This document shows positions 43,952 through 53,918 of a stretch of 64,000 bases of DNA, piece after piece. The notes under the pieces are model-generated. The model worked only from the letters and a program-made list of their open reading frames with translations, ran no database searches and was not told where the DNA came from. The translations under genes and the position numbers were made by a program. Numbering within the stretch: position 1 is the stretch's first letter; each line of letters begins with the position of its first letter. Location: contig CM046299.1 in NCBI GenBank assembly GCA_025267735.1, forward strand, positions 22,156,232 to 22,220,231. Direction: 5' to 3'. The DNA comes from Mactra quadrangularis. Its lineage: Eukaryota; Mollusca; Bivalvia; Venerida; Mactridae.

Positions 43952-44745
43952 ATGGATTTTATATAGCAGGGATTTGCAACCACATATATTTACGAACCCG
44001 GGTCGATAGCGCAGTTGGTAGCGCACCGGAATTTGGATACTCGTGCCCGAGAGGGTGCGGGTTCGAATCCCACCCGGGGAGGTTATACCCTTCCATGAAG
44101 ATTTGACAATAATGTCGATTTTCCTCCGTTGATTAGATAATATGGAGAAGTTTCCGGCCTTGTGGAAGGGTAGGTGAGTACTGGTTATACACAATGGTCC
44201 AGGAAAGCTAGGTTAGGTGCGCTGGACGCCGTGAAATGACCTAAATTGTGTTGATACGGCGTTAACTCCAATAAATAAAAATAAATAAAACATATATTTA
44301 CATGAAATTTCAATGTCGTGGCTATTATTTCGGCGCATACGTATAAAAAGTATTACACGTTTAAATATAGATTTTCACATAAAATTTTGTTCCAGTACCT
44401 TTCAAATTAACATAATGATTAGGAAAATGCGTTTCTAGATGATTTTGAGGTAAATTATGCTCACAGACTATTTCACAAATTATGCATTTTTCCGCCGATC
44501 CGCGCTATTTTCAGCCCTATTTACTTCACCTTGAGTAACATTTTCAGTCATAATTGCGACAAATATTTTTCAAAAACTTTAAAAACATTCACAAGTTGCA
44601 TGGAAGACTTGTACAAAAACATAAATCAAGTTTTTAAATTCTTGGAAGTGTTTGTACATGCTGCTTCAGCCAGTTATAGACAGTGACGACCGTGAATATA
44701 CAAAAAAGCACCTCGTTGCAAATCCCTGTTATAAGAAATCCCTGC
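43952..44745. mobile_element. MITE family AGGGATTT, copy 3, carrying a SINE
   Basis: Left end GATTTTATATAGCAGGGATT, right end CCCTGTTATAAGAAATCCCT. The element is interrupted by the family-1 SINE at 43994-44289. It lies inside arm C and matches 25048-25521. Confidence 0.75.
43994..44289 (+). mobile_element. tRNA-headed SINE, family 1, copy b, with target duplication
   Basis: Head GAACCCGGGTCGATAGCGCA, B-box GGGTTCGAATCCC, and an A-rich tail ATAAATAAAAATAAATAAA. The 12-bp ACATATATTTAC occurs at 43982-43993 and 44290-44301. The matching site in arm A has this sequence only once, so the insertion boundaries are certain. Confidence 0.93.
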
Positions 44746-44925
44746 AAAGGGGTATATCAAGATTCTAGCTAAGTGTGAGTTTATTGACTGTTGTTGTTCT
44801 TGATATGTTTTCAGAATCCTTTTTGACATGTATTGCGTTAGCAATTCAGGTCTTAGTTAGCGACATCTTTTGAAACGTATCAAAAATGTCGCGGACGTAG
44901 ACATTCGACGGTCATGCGCAGTTAT

Positions 44926-45208
44926 ATTACATAAAATTTACCTATAAATGTAACACTCACGGTCTATATTACATAAATTTTACCTTTAAATGTAACACTC
45001 ACGGTCTATATTACATATAATTTACCTATGAATGTAACACTCATGGTCTATATTACATAAAATTTACCTATAACTGTAATACTCACGGTCTATATTAAAT
45101 AAAATTTACCTATAACTGTAACACTCACGGTCTATATTACATAAAATTTACCTATAAATGTAACACTTATGGTCTATATTACATAAAGTTTACCTATAAA
45201 AGTAACAA
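44926..45208. repeat. 42-bp minisatellite, ~6.7 copies
   Basis: Unit contains ATTACATAAAATTTACCTAT and AATGTAACACTCACGGTCTA, repeated head to tail with few changes. It begins exactly where arm C ends. Single related units occur at about 47897-47960 and 62300-62360. Confidence 0.9.
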
Positions 45209-45320
45209 TCCTCTTCTGCGTCATAAATGATTGATTTTTAATGTATTTTATGTATTAATAATCTTAAGGTTTACATATCAATATTTACGTCTTTGTTTTT
45301 TATAAAGTACATCTGTTTTT

Positions 45321-47471
45321 GGAACGATGCCTAAGCACTCCGCCTTCAATACCTAGATGTCTACGACGAAGCTTGTCGATTCGAAGATTAAATAAATTGA
45401 GGAAAAGCGTTTAAATAAATTTTATACATTAAGGAATTGTAGATAATCAACATTACAATACAGTTTTTATGTACCACGTTAGCTTTGTTCTTATTATATA
45501 AATTCTCAACAGTCAGTAATCTCAGCTCCTGTAGAGTCTATTTTTTTGCAGCAGTTAAAATTGATTTTAGCCCTTTGTTTGGTGACTTATTCATACCTGT
45601 TAGCAATTTTGAACGGAAATTGATAAAAAAAGTGTGTCATAATTTTTCAAACTTTATGGTATTTGATAACAATGACATAATCATAGTGTATACTTGCATG
45701 TGTGCACTAACTATCAATTCTTAGATTTTTATTTGTCCGCTTAATTTAATGGCACAAATAGCCAGTTTTGAAAAAAGGGATATCGGCGATCGCAATTGTC
45801 ATTTTTTTCGAAAACCCTGAAAACGCGACGTTGTCTGTTTGTAACGTCAATGCATGTACGCACTGACTAAATATGAAAGTAAATAATTTAAAACTACGAA
45901 ACTTTTTTTTTGACACAAAATTACAATTCTTATATTATTACAGAATGCGTAAAATAAAAATAATCGGCCTATCACGATTTTATCAGCTATAACTGTTAAA
46001 ATGATCCTTAAATAAACAAATTTAATAGTTTTCACGATAAAATGAAAACTCATTAAAATGTTTCGTTTATACATTACATAAAACAATGCCATTTACAATA
46101 TGCAACAATATGTGACTGAAAAGTTGCCTGATATCTGTCTCAGTTTCCTTCAAGAAACTCGATAACTTAAATTTGGTGAGGTTTAACCCGATTACATCAG
46201 CGATGAAATGCCTTAATACATGGCGGTAAATGGTCTTTTTAGTAAGCTTCAAGTGAATTCAACGGTTGTTTGTTATTATTTGCGAAAAAAATAAAACAAA
46301 ATGTGAATTAATAATTTGCAAGATGTGCTTTCAATGACTATTCAAATTCAGTCTTTTTTCAAGCACCATTGAATGCAAAAAATCTTTTTAGCTTGAACAT
46401 GGAAGCTTATGGGATCACTTTTGCGTCAGCGTCAGCGTTGGCGTCGACGTTGGTTTGGAATTTAAGTTTTTTAACCTCCAAGATTTATTTGTCGGTACTT
46501 TATCTACACGGCTCTTTAGGGACGTAACTGTGGATAAATTGTTGTTTGAACTATACCCCTTTACATTTTAACATTTAAGATTAAAGTTTGTTCAAATTAG
46601 ATATACATGTATTTAGTAGTTATAAATATATTTAAATTGCCGAAGTTGGTAATCCTATTCTCCAGATCTCATCTTTCAGACTTAAAAGGGACATAACTCT
46701 GGATGAATTAATCTCGGAGTTATGGCTAATACTTATAATATTTAAGGTTAAAGTTTATTTTTACAAAATCTATTTAGTAATGATAAAGATATAAATTGAT
46801 TACAGGTTAATATGCTTAAGTTATATATCAGCATTACCTCTACACGACTAGAAAGGAGAATATCATTTGATGTATTATTTAAGGAGTTGTTCCCCTTTTC
46901 AACTTTTTAGTTATGATTTTAGAACTTTGAAGTTGAATCAATTGAATACTTATTAAGATAATTTAATGAAAGGTTGTATGCTTATTCATTGTAACTACAT
47001 CTTCACAACTATAGAGGAAAATTACTCTTAATGAATTGTTTTTGGAATTATGTTCTCTTATTTTAATGTTAAAACTTTTTCTAATTGAAATATTTTAGTA
47101 CTTAATCTTATACCTAAATGAAGTATGTATGCTTGTTCATTGATGCAACGTCTTCTTAAATATAAAGGGACGTTACAATGAATGTATGTTATTGGAGTAA
47201 TGCGTCTTTTATATTTATATGAATTGGTAATTATTGTTTGACTGAATTATTTCCTTTTAAAAGGTAAGATAAACCTTGCCATTAGCATCACACTCGAAAA
47301 AGTCTAGCGAACTGTACTTGGTCTGCTCTTGTTGAATTCCAATAATTGACAAATAAAAAATTATTTTATAGATAATATTGCTGTACAATTTTGATATTTT
47401 GACATAATTATAATCTCTATTTAAAAAATTAGTTCAGCTCATCGTTCCTCTAGCGCTCCAGTGCTTTGATT
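45321..47471. mobile_element. Non-coding element with GGAACGATG / CATCGTTCC ends
   Basis: Left end TTTTTGGAACGATGCC, right end CTCATCGTTCCTCTAGCGCT followed by CCAGTGCTTTGATT, as in 29082-30204. The interior has no gene: frames of 61-81 codons are A/T-driven. Between 46509 and 47240, five degenerate ~163-bp units recur, each with an AAAGGGACATAACTCTGGAT-like line and a TTTAAGGTTAAAGTTT-like line. Confidence 0.45.
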
Positions 47472-48488
47472 TAACTTTGTTATGATTTCTAGTTTGCAGT
47501 GTAACTGACGTAAAGATATATTGAAATTATTGTGTTGGATGCTATTGAGTACATTTTCTCAAAGTTAAACCATACGATGTTTTGTATGAAAACTATTTAT
47601 AAGATATATCTAGATAAAATAACACTTGCCAATCTACATTAGTATTATCACTTCCTGGAAAGTAATTTACGACCGTTTTAATGGTTCTGTGTGTCTCTCC
47701 TGTAAATGAATTTTTCTATTAAATGCATTGATGGTTATTGTTGCATGATTTTTTTTCTGTAGATTTGTGAGTTTTATAAAGATAAGATTACAATTTAGTA
47801 TATTAAGAGCAAAATTTGTAAAAAATATTCATTTACCAACACTTTACTTACTATATTAAACGTTAGCAGGTCAGGTGTATGCATGATTATTCATTGTAAA
47901 TAATAAACCTATAAATGTAACAATCACTGTCTATGTTACATAAGACTTACCTAAAAAACTTACTACCTACTACTTAAAACCATCTTTAATATATTGAATA
48001 TATTAATTACTAGTACTAAAGAATTTAAATATCGACAGCTACGTCCCAGTTATATTAAATTCAGTTTACCTGTTTGTTTTAACAGTGATATGATTTCTAG
48101 CTTACAGCGGAACCAATGTTGATAAATTTTGAAATTACTGCGTCTGAGAATATTGAGTATATTTTCACAAAGTAAAACACCTGCAAATATATTTTAAAGT
48201 ATTATATTACCATGCATAGTAAGTTATGTTCCCAACTAGCAATAACAAGCCAAATTTTTTTCTCTCATAAAATGCCACTTGTCATACATCATTGGAAAGG
48301 TCTTTTCATCAGAAAAACAAAACTTAAAGGCATTTTGAAGTATCTGTAATAAAGAGATTACATGACATTATGTGCGACCAACCTCGGTAAACCTCGGTAA
48401 ACGTATATATGAAAATCACAACAATGTCACTTTCCAACTCATAAATTGCTTAAATGAAATTTGAGCAATAAAACTAGTGTCACCAACT
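47472..48488. other. Non-coding stretch
   Basis: Contains one isolated unit of the 42-bp minisatellite (about 47897-47960, CTATAAATGTAACAATCACT). No exon recognised on the plus strand. Confidence 0.4.
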
Positions 48489-48605
48489 TTAAACAATAAT
48501 TTCTAGGTTATTCTCTTCAAATTCCTCCATCATTTTGTAAGAATACACAGTCTCATCAGATTGATCCTCATAACAGATGTTGTACCAGTCTGGGTAACCT
48601 AGGAC
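48489..48605 (-). CDS. Candidate terminal exon, 38 residues
   Basis: On the minus strand an acceptor with a T-rich tract (CAGATTTTCAG) is followed by 38 open codons and TAA: VLGYPDWYNICYEDQSDE..., ending EENNLEIIV. The composition (Tyr, Trp, Asp, Glu, Met) is unlike the A/T-driven frames around it. No partner exon was found at higher coordinates, and the family is not recognised. It may be the last exon of a gene, or a captured exon or pseudogene fragment. Confidence 0.3.
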   Translation of the reverse strand, partial: VLGYPDWYNICYEDQSDETVYSYKMMEEFEENNLEIIV

Positions 48606-51116
48606 CTGAAAATCTGTCACATTAAATGTTTCTTTTTATTTTCTTGCAATTATTAACTATGCAGCAAAATGAATTGTAAAGATAATACAAAGGCATAATA
48701 TTTAATTTTTAATTTTAGTAGTAATCACTACTGATTGTGGCAGAAAGATGGAAAATAAAAGAGATGCTGATAAAGAATGTATTATAGTGATTTTGTGAGT
48801 TGGTCAACTTAAATAACTGGGCTTCAATTGTTTATTTAGAAAACTGGACTGGAAGGCAATTTAAATTAAGTGCCTAAAGGTTGTGTTATATTGCTGTCAG
48901 ATGGCTGTGAGTTATCACTGTACGGTGGTAGTGTGATATTGCTGTCAGGATCAGTTTTCTGTATAATGATCATTGGTTTAAAAATGTTCATTTAAGTTGA
49001 TACACCAAATATGACTTGGTAGGGTTAAACATGAAAGTAGTTGATGGTAATTATTATAGTTCATCGCATATACTTATTTGGAAAATAATACTTAGAAGCA
49101 CTTTACTTAAAGCAAACAGTGGATTCGAATACTTGGTTTGACTAAATACTATGGGTTATATGTTCCAGGCACCAGCTTAATTAGTATTCAGATATAAGAA
49201 TCACATGTTATTCACAGATATTCATTTTTTAATGCTGAGGTTAATATTTTCATGTTTTTTCAAATATATAAGCACCCAAGTTTCTCAGATCAAATTCATG
49301 TTTTTGTGTTTTGTTTTAGGGACTGAGATTTCTGGTATGTTTGGACAATCTTTCACTGTGTATGTGGCTGTTCCTTTACAAGCCTTTTCGTCATATTTTA
49401 ACCAAAAATTTGATAATATTTACAAACACTAAAACCTGAAATAAAACAACAATAATCATCACTAACCATATATCAGAATTTTGTGTTGAATATGACGTCA
49501 AAAAATAAAATCATTCCCATGGACCTCGTAACAGTCTTCAGTAAAAGTAAATTATGATTAAAATCAAAAGAAGCAACAATATCCTGACTTGCAAACAGCT
49601 CCTGTCTTAAATCAAATCCACTCATAACTATTCAAACTGGAAAAAGAAGTACTACCCTGATAAAAATGGCCAAGTCAGGAATAATACTGAAGCAGAAGCT
49701 CCAGAGATTTAGCCTATCCAGCAACAGTATGTTAACAGGCTGCAGTGGTTTGAATAATTGATATTTACAATGAGTTGCTATGCGTTAAACCCTGCCAAAA
49801 TACTTTACACTCCAACTGAGATTAAATTCATTCATTAAGAAAATTGACCCAAGGTGTGCAAGATATGCAGTCACAACTTATATAACATTTTGTATAAAAT
49901 CCATGTTCAAAAGGTACTGAAAATCACATTGAATTAGAAAATATTTTTTTCAAAATCCATAATGCAATTAACAACTAAACATAATGAATACCCAGTACTT
50001 TCAGTGCTTTGATTATTTACGTCAGCGTCGCGAAAACCGATGACGAAATCTACTGTTGATCAGAACGTTATGAAAAATGAAAATTACGACAAAAACACAG
50101 GAATTCATAAATTTCTTTCATGGAAACTACATAATTAATGAAATGATTTGTCTAACAAGGTTAAAGAACACTGGTTCGATTTTTGGCAAAATCAGCTGAT
50201 AAGGTAAGGACTTTTTTGTGAAGAGTGCAAAGGGAAGTAATTCTTCCAGTGCTCTAAACAGGGATCACAGGGTAGGGGCTTTCCGTGGGAAATCGAAAAA
50301 AAGCGCACGCATAGATATGCAAAAGTTTGGTACCAAATTAAAGGTCTGGAATGAAAGAATGTTAAAAAACAGGTCCTATGAGGTCTTATCCATATGTTCA
50401 ACCGGTAGATGTGGTCAAACTTTGGTGATTTTCGGACACATTTTTAGACGAAAATTGTCTTCTTGTTTTTTAAATCATCACTTACCCCAAGTGGGACCTC
50501 TATAGAGCTGAAAACCAGCTTCTTTAAATTTGCTTGATACTGCTTTATTACAAATAAAAAATGTTCACCCATGAGACGCAAAGCGTAAACAAAATTGCGA
50601 CCAGCAAGAAAAAATCCAGTTTCAGTCAAAATTAGGTCAATTTTACACAAGGATAATATATTAACATAGTGTGAATTTTACATCAGATATTAAGTACGAT
50701 CTTTTAGCTTTAATAAAATATATTTAGTTTTATCAACAAAACAAAACATTCATGCAAATTTAACTGTTAAACATGATACGGTTACAATGGTTATAGATAG
50801 GAACTGCTAAAGCGTATCCATCGCTTGTCATTGCTATCCCAACGCATTGAATATTTCCACAGTGTGTAAATGGTATTTTGTATTGGATGTGCACATATAA
50901 TAACTGATGTGTGAAACTTTTCTAAAGATTAATGAGTTGTATATAGACTGATTTACATTTTATTATAGAAGTGTTTAAGTTATGAAATTTCATACGTTAA
51001 ATATACTGAAGATAAACCATCCGTAACAAGGTTTTAGTGTTGTATAATATTGACTGTGGATCTTTATTTCAACGCTAGGGATACATAATGGATAGTAAGT
51101 TTCTTTCTTTTTTATG
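48606..51116. other. Non-coding stretch
   Basis: Short open frames (up to 95 codons at 50218-50505) lack start context, splice partners or known motifs. CAGTGCTTTGATTA at about 50009 repeats the end motif of the GGAACGATG elements. Confidence 0.35.
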
Positions 51117-51247
51117 TTTTTGTTTGTTTTTATTGGGTTTAACGCCGTAGCAACACATATAAGGTCATATAACGGCGGTCAGTCAACATACTCACTCCTC
51201 CCGGAAAGGCTAAATCTCTGGATTTAGCTGTTAACCAACTACTGTGA
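51117..51247 (-). mobile_element. Family-2 SINE 3' half
   Basis: Minus-strand: T/G-rich tail complement, then GGGTTTAACGCCGTAGCAAC, TCATATAACGGCGGTCAGTC and GGATTTAGCTGTTAACCAAC. 5' truncated. It is followed at 51248-51274 by a perfect 10-bp-stem hairpin GGAGAACATT..AATGTTCTCC. Confidence 0.75.
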
Positions 51248-51616
51248 CCGGAGAACATTTTTTAATAATGTTCTCCAGTGTCATAATTTTGACTACTATA
51301 GATAGATAGTTTTGCTTATATAAACAAATGAAATAAATCACTACTTCAATAGCAAGGGGAGTTAATAACGTATACATGCTGAATGATTTAATTTACCGCC
51401 GGCCTGGAGGTCGGTGGTATATTAGAGTCGTCAGAATCTGATGACCATGGTAGGAGCAGTTCATGATTTCTTTTACTGGCGTCCTCCTTTTTAATTACTA
51501 ATGTTGACAGTGCTAAATTGTATTAATTTTTAGTTTTATAGTTCTGCAATGAAATTTTGTGCTTTTTCGGGGCATTTTAAACAACATTTTATCCTTAATT
51601 TATATTTTAAGACATT

Positions 51617-51845
51617 GTAAAATATCTGCTACCCTAAATTGAGGTTCAGGCTAAAAACACATACCGTACGTATTTCACGTACGTCTCCGTGAACAGATTT
51701 TTTACAGACTCGCGTTTATCGTATACGACGTGTAAAATATCTGCTCTCCTAAATTGAGGTTCAGGCTAAAATCACATACCGAACGTATTTCATGCACGTC
51801 TCCGTGAACAGATTTTTTACAGACTCGCGTTTATCGTATACGACG
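51617..51845. repeat. Two tandem 115-bp units
   Basis: Units at 51617-51731 and 51732-51845 differ at only a few positions. Each holds small palindromes (CGTACG, ACGTACGT) and ends CGCGTTTATCGTATACGACG. Confidence 0.9.
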
Positions 51846-52192
51846 GCTAAATTCATGATGAAAACGTTAATTATTAATTTTGTACTGTCTGTAGTAAGTT
51901 TTGATACTGTCTCTGCATGCTGAACTTTTCGGCTGTTACTGTATAATAACTGTCTAACTCACTTTCTCATAGAGGCCACCATTAAGTCAAAATATGTTTG
52001 AAAAAACGGCAGGACAAGAAGTATTAGAAAACTGAATTGTTAAATCTGGCCGTGTTTTTGTATACATTTTATTTATTCTGTAAAGCATTTATATATTATG
52101 TTTAAAAGGAGTTTCTCCAAGAAATAATAACTAATTATCTTCTCTTCTAAATCATGCAGCGTGTTCAGTAACGACTGTTAGCGAACGTAATG

Positions 52193-52376
52193 GATAGAGG
52201 ACCGCTCAATCCGAAGACAACCCAACCCGTGCATAACTCAACTCTAAGTTGGGACAACTCAACCCGTTAGTAGGGGATTGAGTTGACTCGGGTTGAGTTG
52301 TCTTTGGGTTGAGCTGTTCCCACACTTCCGTTACGGAACGTTTTGGAACGTTCGGGATAATTGAACAGGCTACTGG
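52193..52376. repeat. Inverted CAACTCAACCCG cluster fused to an AACGTT foldback end
   Basis: GACAACCCAACCCG, ATAACTCAACTC and GGGACAACTCAACCCG are followed by the complements CTCGGGTTGAGTTGTC and GGGTTGAGC, giving a stem-rich block. Then GGAACGTTTTGGAACGTTCG and TAATTGAACAGGCTACT match the right end of the foldback at 33838-34144. Confidence 0.6.
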
Positions 52377-53220
52377 TTTAGACTAAAACACGCAGACATG
52401 CGAGAACATTTTAAACACAAACGGTCCGTAAGTCTATTTAAAAAAGGTAGTAACTATATAATAATGTATTAACTATATAGATTTATAAACTGCGCGATTT
52501 AATCGTGGAACACTTTACATGTTCTGTATTGTACATCAGAATACAGAATTTTGTACTTTTTTGCCACATATATCTGTGTTTTCTCTTTTGTGTATGTACA
52601 TATAATGTTATTACTATCCTGCGGTATTTAATGCTTTGCATCAATCTTCTCTTGTAAATGATTATGATGTTCTAAAACCATTTATCATGTATTCTATATA
52701 AACTCGTTTTAGTGACTGTATTTGCTTACCAATCGAGCAGCTGTTTCTATTTTTATCACGGACCACATTTATCATTAGTCATTAGATAAAAGTCATGCTA
52801 GTAAGTTATAACTCATTTGGCAAAATAGCCCTTTTCGGTTTCCAAGTTCTTTTCATATGTATTCATTTTTATTATTTATATATCACACAAACAACTGTCT
52901 GTTTACGTTGCTTACAATAACGCGTAAGCATAAAATAAGCATTTCCTATAGGATAAATGTATAATTTGCTCATTTGCATTAAGACATAGTTTGCTAAATG
53001 ACGTTTTAAATGATAACAAACTGTAAAACATGTTTAGAAATGTATTTGAAGTATTTTCTGCAATTTGAATTTTTAATATCACTGTTTGATATCATACATG
53101 CCTTAAGTCATAAAGATGATATTGGAAAGTGCTTTGCCTTGCAATATGTACACTGAAGCTTGGTTAAGGAATGCTACATCGTCAAATAGTTTCATAATTG
53201 TGATATATGCATTTGTGTTA

Positions 53221-53553
53221 ACCCTGAGCTCAGTTGGTAGCACGCAAGTCTACTGGTCGAGGGGTCGTGGGTTCGATTCCCGGGCGGGGCATACTTTCGT
53301 GGTGCTTGGTCATAAAATTATTTCTACGGTCATTTTCTCTCTTACCAATGATTTTAAATTATGTAGGGCAGTAGTCAGTCACTGACAAAAGTATGTGCTT
53401 AGTAGTTGGTTAACAGTTAAATCCAGAGATTTAGCCTTCCAGGAAGATTGAGTAGGTTGAATGACCGCCGTTATATGACATATAAAAATGTGTTGCTACG
53501 GCATTCTCCAACGTTTCTTAGAGTAACCCAACAAAAAAAAAACAAAAAAAAAA
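53221..53553 (+). mobile_element. tRNA-headed SINE, family 2, copy with A-rich tail
   Basis: CTGAGCTCAGTTGGTAGCAC, B-box GGGTTCGATTCCC, body TCAGTCACTGACAAAAGTAT, and 3' end GACCGCCGTTATATGACATA with an (A)nC tail. The 89-codon frame crossing it is SINE sequence. Confidence 0.85.
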
Positions 53554-53589
53554 CATATCTTTATTTGACTTATTCAAGTGCATTCGTTG

Positions 53590-53815
53590 AATACTTTAGT
53601 GGGGTTCAATCATGGAGTGATTACTACGGCCATTTACCCTCTTGCCACAGATTCTTAATCATGTGGGGAAGTTGTTAATTACTGACGAGAGTGCTTGCGG
53701 AGTAAATGGTTAACATCTTTATCCAGAGATTTAGCCTATCCAGAAACGGTGAGTAGGTTGACTTGCTGCCGTGATATGACATATACAGTGTGTTGCTACA
53801 GCGCTAAATCTAACA
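53590..53815 (+). mobile_element. SINE family 2, headless diverged copy
   Basis: Repeats the body and 3' end of the preceding SINE (TTACTACGGCCATTTACCCT, TATCCAGAGATTTAGCCTAT, GCCGTGATATGACATATACA) without the tRNA-like head. It lies ~100 bp before the channel gene's first coding exon. Confidence 0.7.
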
Positions 53816-53918
53816 AGTCATTGAGCTTATAAATTACCATACTTGGAAACCACTTACGATCAAAAATATTACTGTACATGTAATTATGTCTGTATTTATT
53901 TTCGGTTTTACAGAGCAG

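Larger units (their letters stand above)
42396..44924 (-). repeat. Arm C of the long inverted duplication
   Basis: Reverse complement of arm A (24870-27073). Its 2529 bp equal arm A plus one SINE with its target duplication (about 308 bp). The outer end abuts a 42-bp minisatellite, the inner end stops at CTGTGGTCAAAC. Frames of 75-95 codons mirrored in both arms (42487-42759, 42947-43195, 43132-43419) are passive copies unless a transcript shows otherwise. Confidence 0.85.

Noticed and set aside
50218..50505. 95-codon plus-strand frame rich in Lys, Arg and Ser
   Set aside because: Overlaps minus-strand frames of similar size, has no known motif and no splice partner.
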